Assembly: GCA_030745285.1 (NCBI GenBank) | Contig: JASLOV010000096.1 | Span: 1-21,147 of the forward strand | DNA: 21,147 bases | Direction: 5' to 3' | Source of the DNA: Dehalococcoidia bacterium | GTDB lineage: Bacteria; Chloroflexota; Dehalococcoidia; UBA2979 | In this document: positions 21,007 to 21,147 of the stretch, one piece after another | How the letters are laid out: each line of letters starts with the position of its first letter | How positions within the stretch are numbered: the first letter of the stretch is position 1 | Program-made: the position numbers and the translations under genes | The notes under the pieces: generated by a model | Told to the model about the DNA's origin: nothing | The model's database searches: none | The model's input: only the letters and a program-made list of their open reading frames with translations

Positions 21007-21147
21007 CTAGGCCTCGGTGATGCCCACCACTACGCCGTCCGGTGCGCGGATGACCGCCAGGTGTGCGCCCGCCGGGACCTGCCTGATCGGCGCGAGCACC
21101 TCTGCGCCACGCGCCGCGGCGCGATCGACCGTGTCCCAGAGGTCGGC
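21007..21147 (-). CDS. C-terminus of a possible VOC (glyoxalase-like) protein, 5' end outside window
   Basis: The last 46 codons of a gene whose start lies beyond the right edge. The frame ends in LAVIRAPDGVVVGITEA and TAG at 21009-21007. The ending, a strand followed by APDG and a short strand, is like the C-terminal motif (DPxGNxxxL region) of vicinal oxygen chelate proteins, which act in glyoxalase, dioxygenase or resistance roles. A metal-binding Glu could be the final GITE, as in the family, but with so little sequence the class is only probable and no substrate can be named. Confidence 0.6.
   Translation of the reverse strand, partial: ADLWDTVDRAAARGAEVLAPIRQVPAGAHLAVIRAPDGVVVGITEA

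Noticed and set aside
1..21147. CRISPR arrays, insertion sequences, prophage genes
   Set aside because: No regularly spaced repeats, transposase or phage-like frames were seen.

Overview
This is a GC-rich bacterial chromosomal window, packed with genes on both strands and with no gene-free stretch above 300 bases. Several things together suggest a Chloroflexota-like bacterium: the very high GC, the lysA-holB-ricT order, an rpmH-rnpA-yidD-yidC-khpB block close to parAB, frequent GTG/TTG starts, and Arg-rich tails on several proteins. That assignment is an inference. I see no phage, insertion sequence, CRISPR or rRNA.

Left part (1-4446): a leftward cluster of a MutY-like glycosylase, an MBL-fold hydrolase, an M16 zinc peptidase and a hypothetical protein cut by the window edge. 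Divergent from it is a second MBL hydrolase with a winged-helix tail and a basic N-terminal extension. Middle-left (4447-8244): a rightward set of lysA (lysine synthesis), holB (clamp-loader delta prime) and ricT (PSP1 domain).

Middle (8245-18438): leftward genes. They run from a periplasmic lytic transglycosylase through rpmH, rnpA, yidD, a PQQ-type beta-propeller, yidC and khpB/jag to a PfkB-like kinase, parA, parB, a RidA-like protein and a DinB-like protein. This resembles the conserved block near bacterial origins, but dnaA, mnmE, mnmG and rsmG are absent. A 14/16 match to the parS consensus lies at 15099-15114. yidC and khpB overlap by 116 nt in different frames.

Right part (18439-21147): a rightward pair of a small membrane protein and a peroxiredoxin whose peroxidatic cysteine codon is an in-frame TGA, followed by a good bacterial SECIS-like hairpin. 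This is very probably a selenocysteine peroxiredoxin that routine gene calling would truncate. Then come, leftward, a MerR regulator with a probable leaderless promoter, an unrecognised 246-residue protein, tRNA-Thr(CGT) and the C-terminus of a possible VOC-family protein.

The items most worth following up are the selenoprotein with its SECIS, the yidC/khpB dual-coding overlap, the parS-like site lying over a promoter and start codon, and the MutY homologue lacking its catalytic glutamate.
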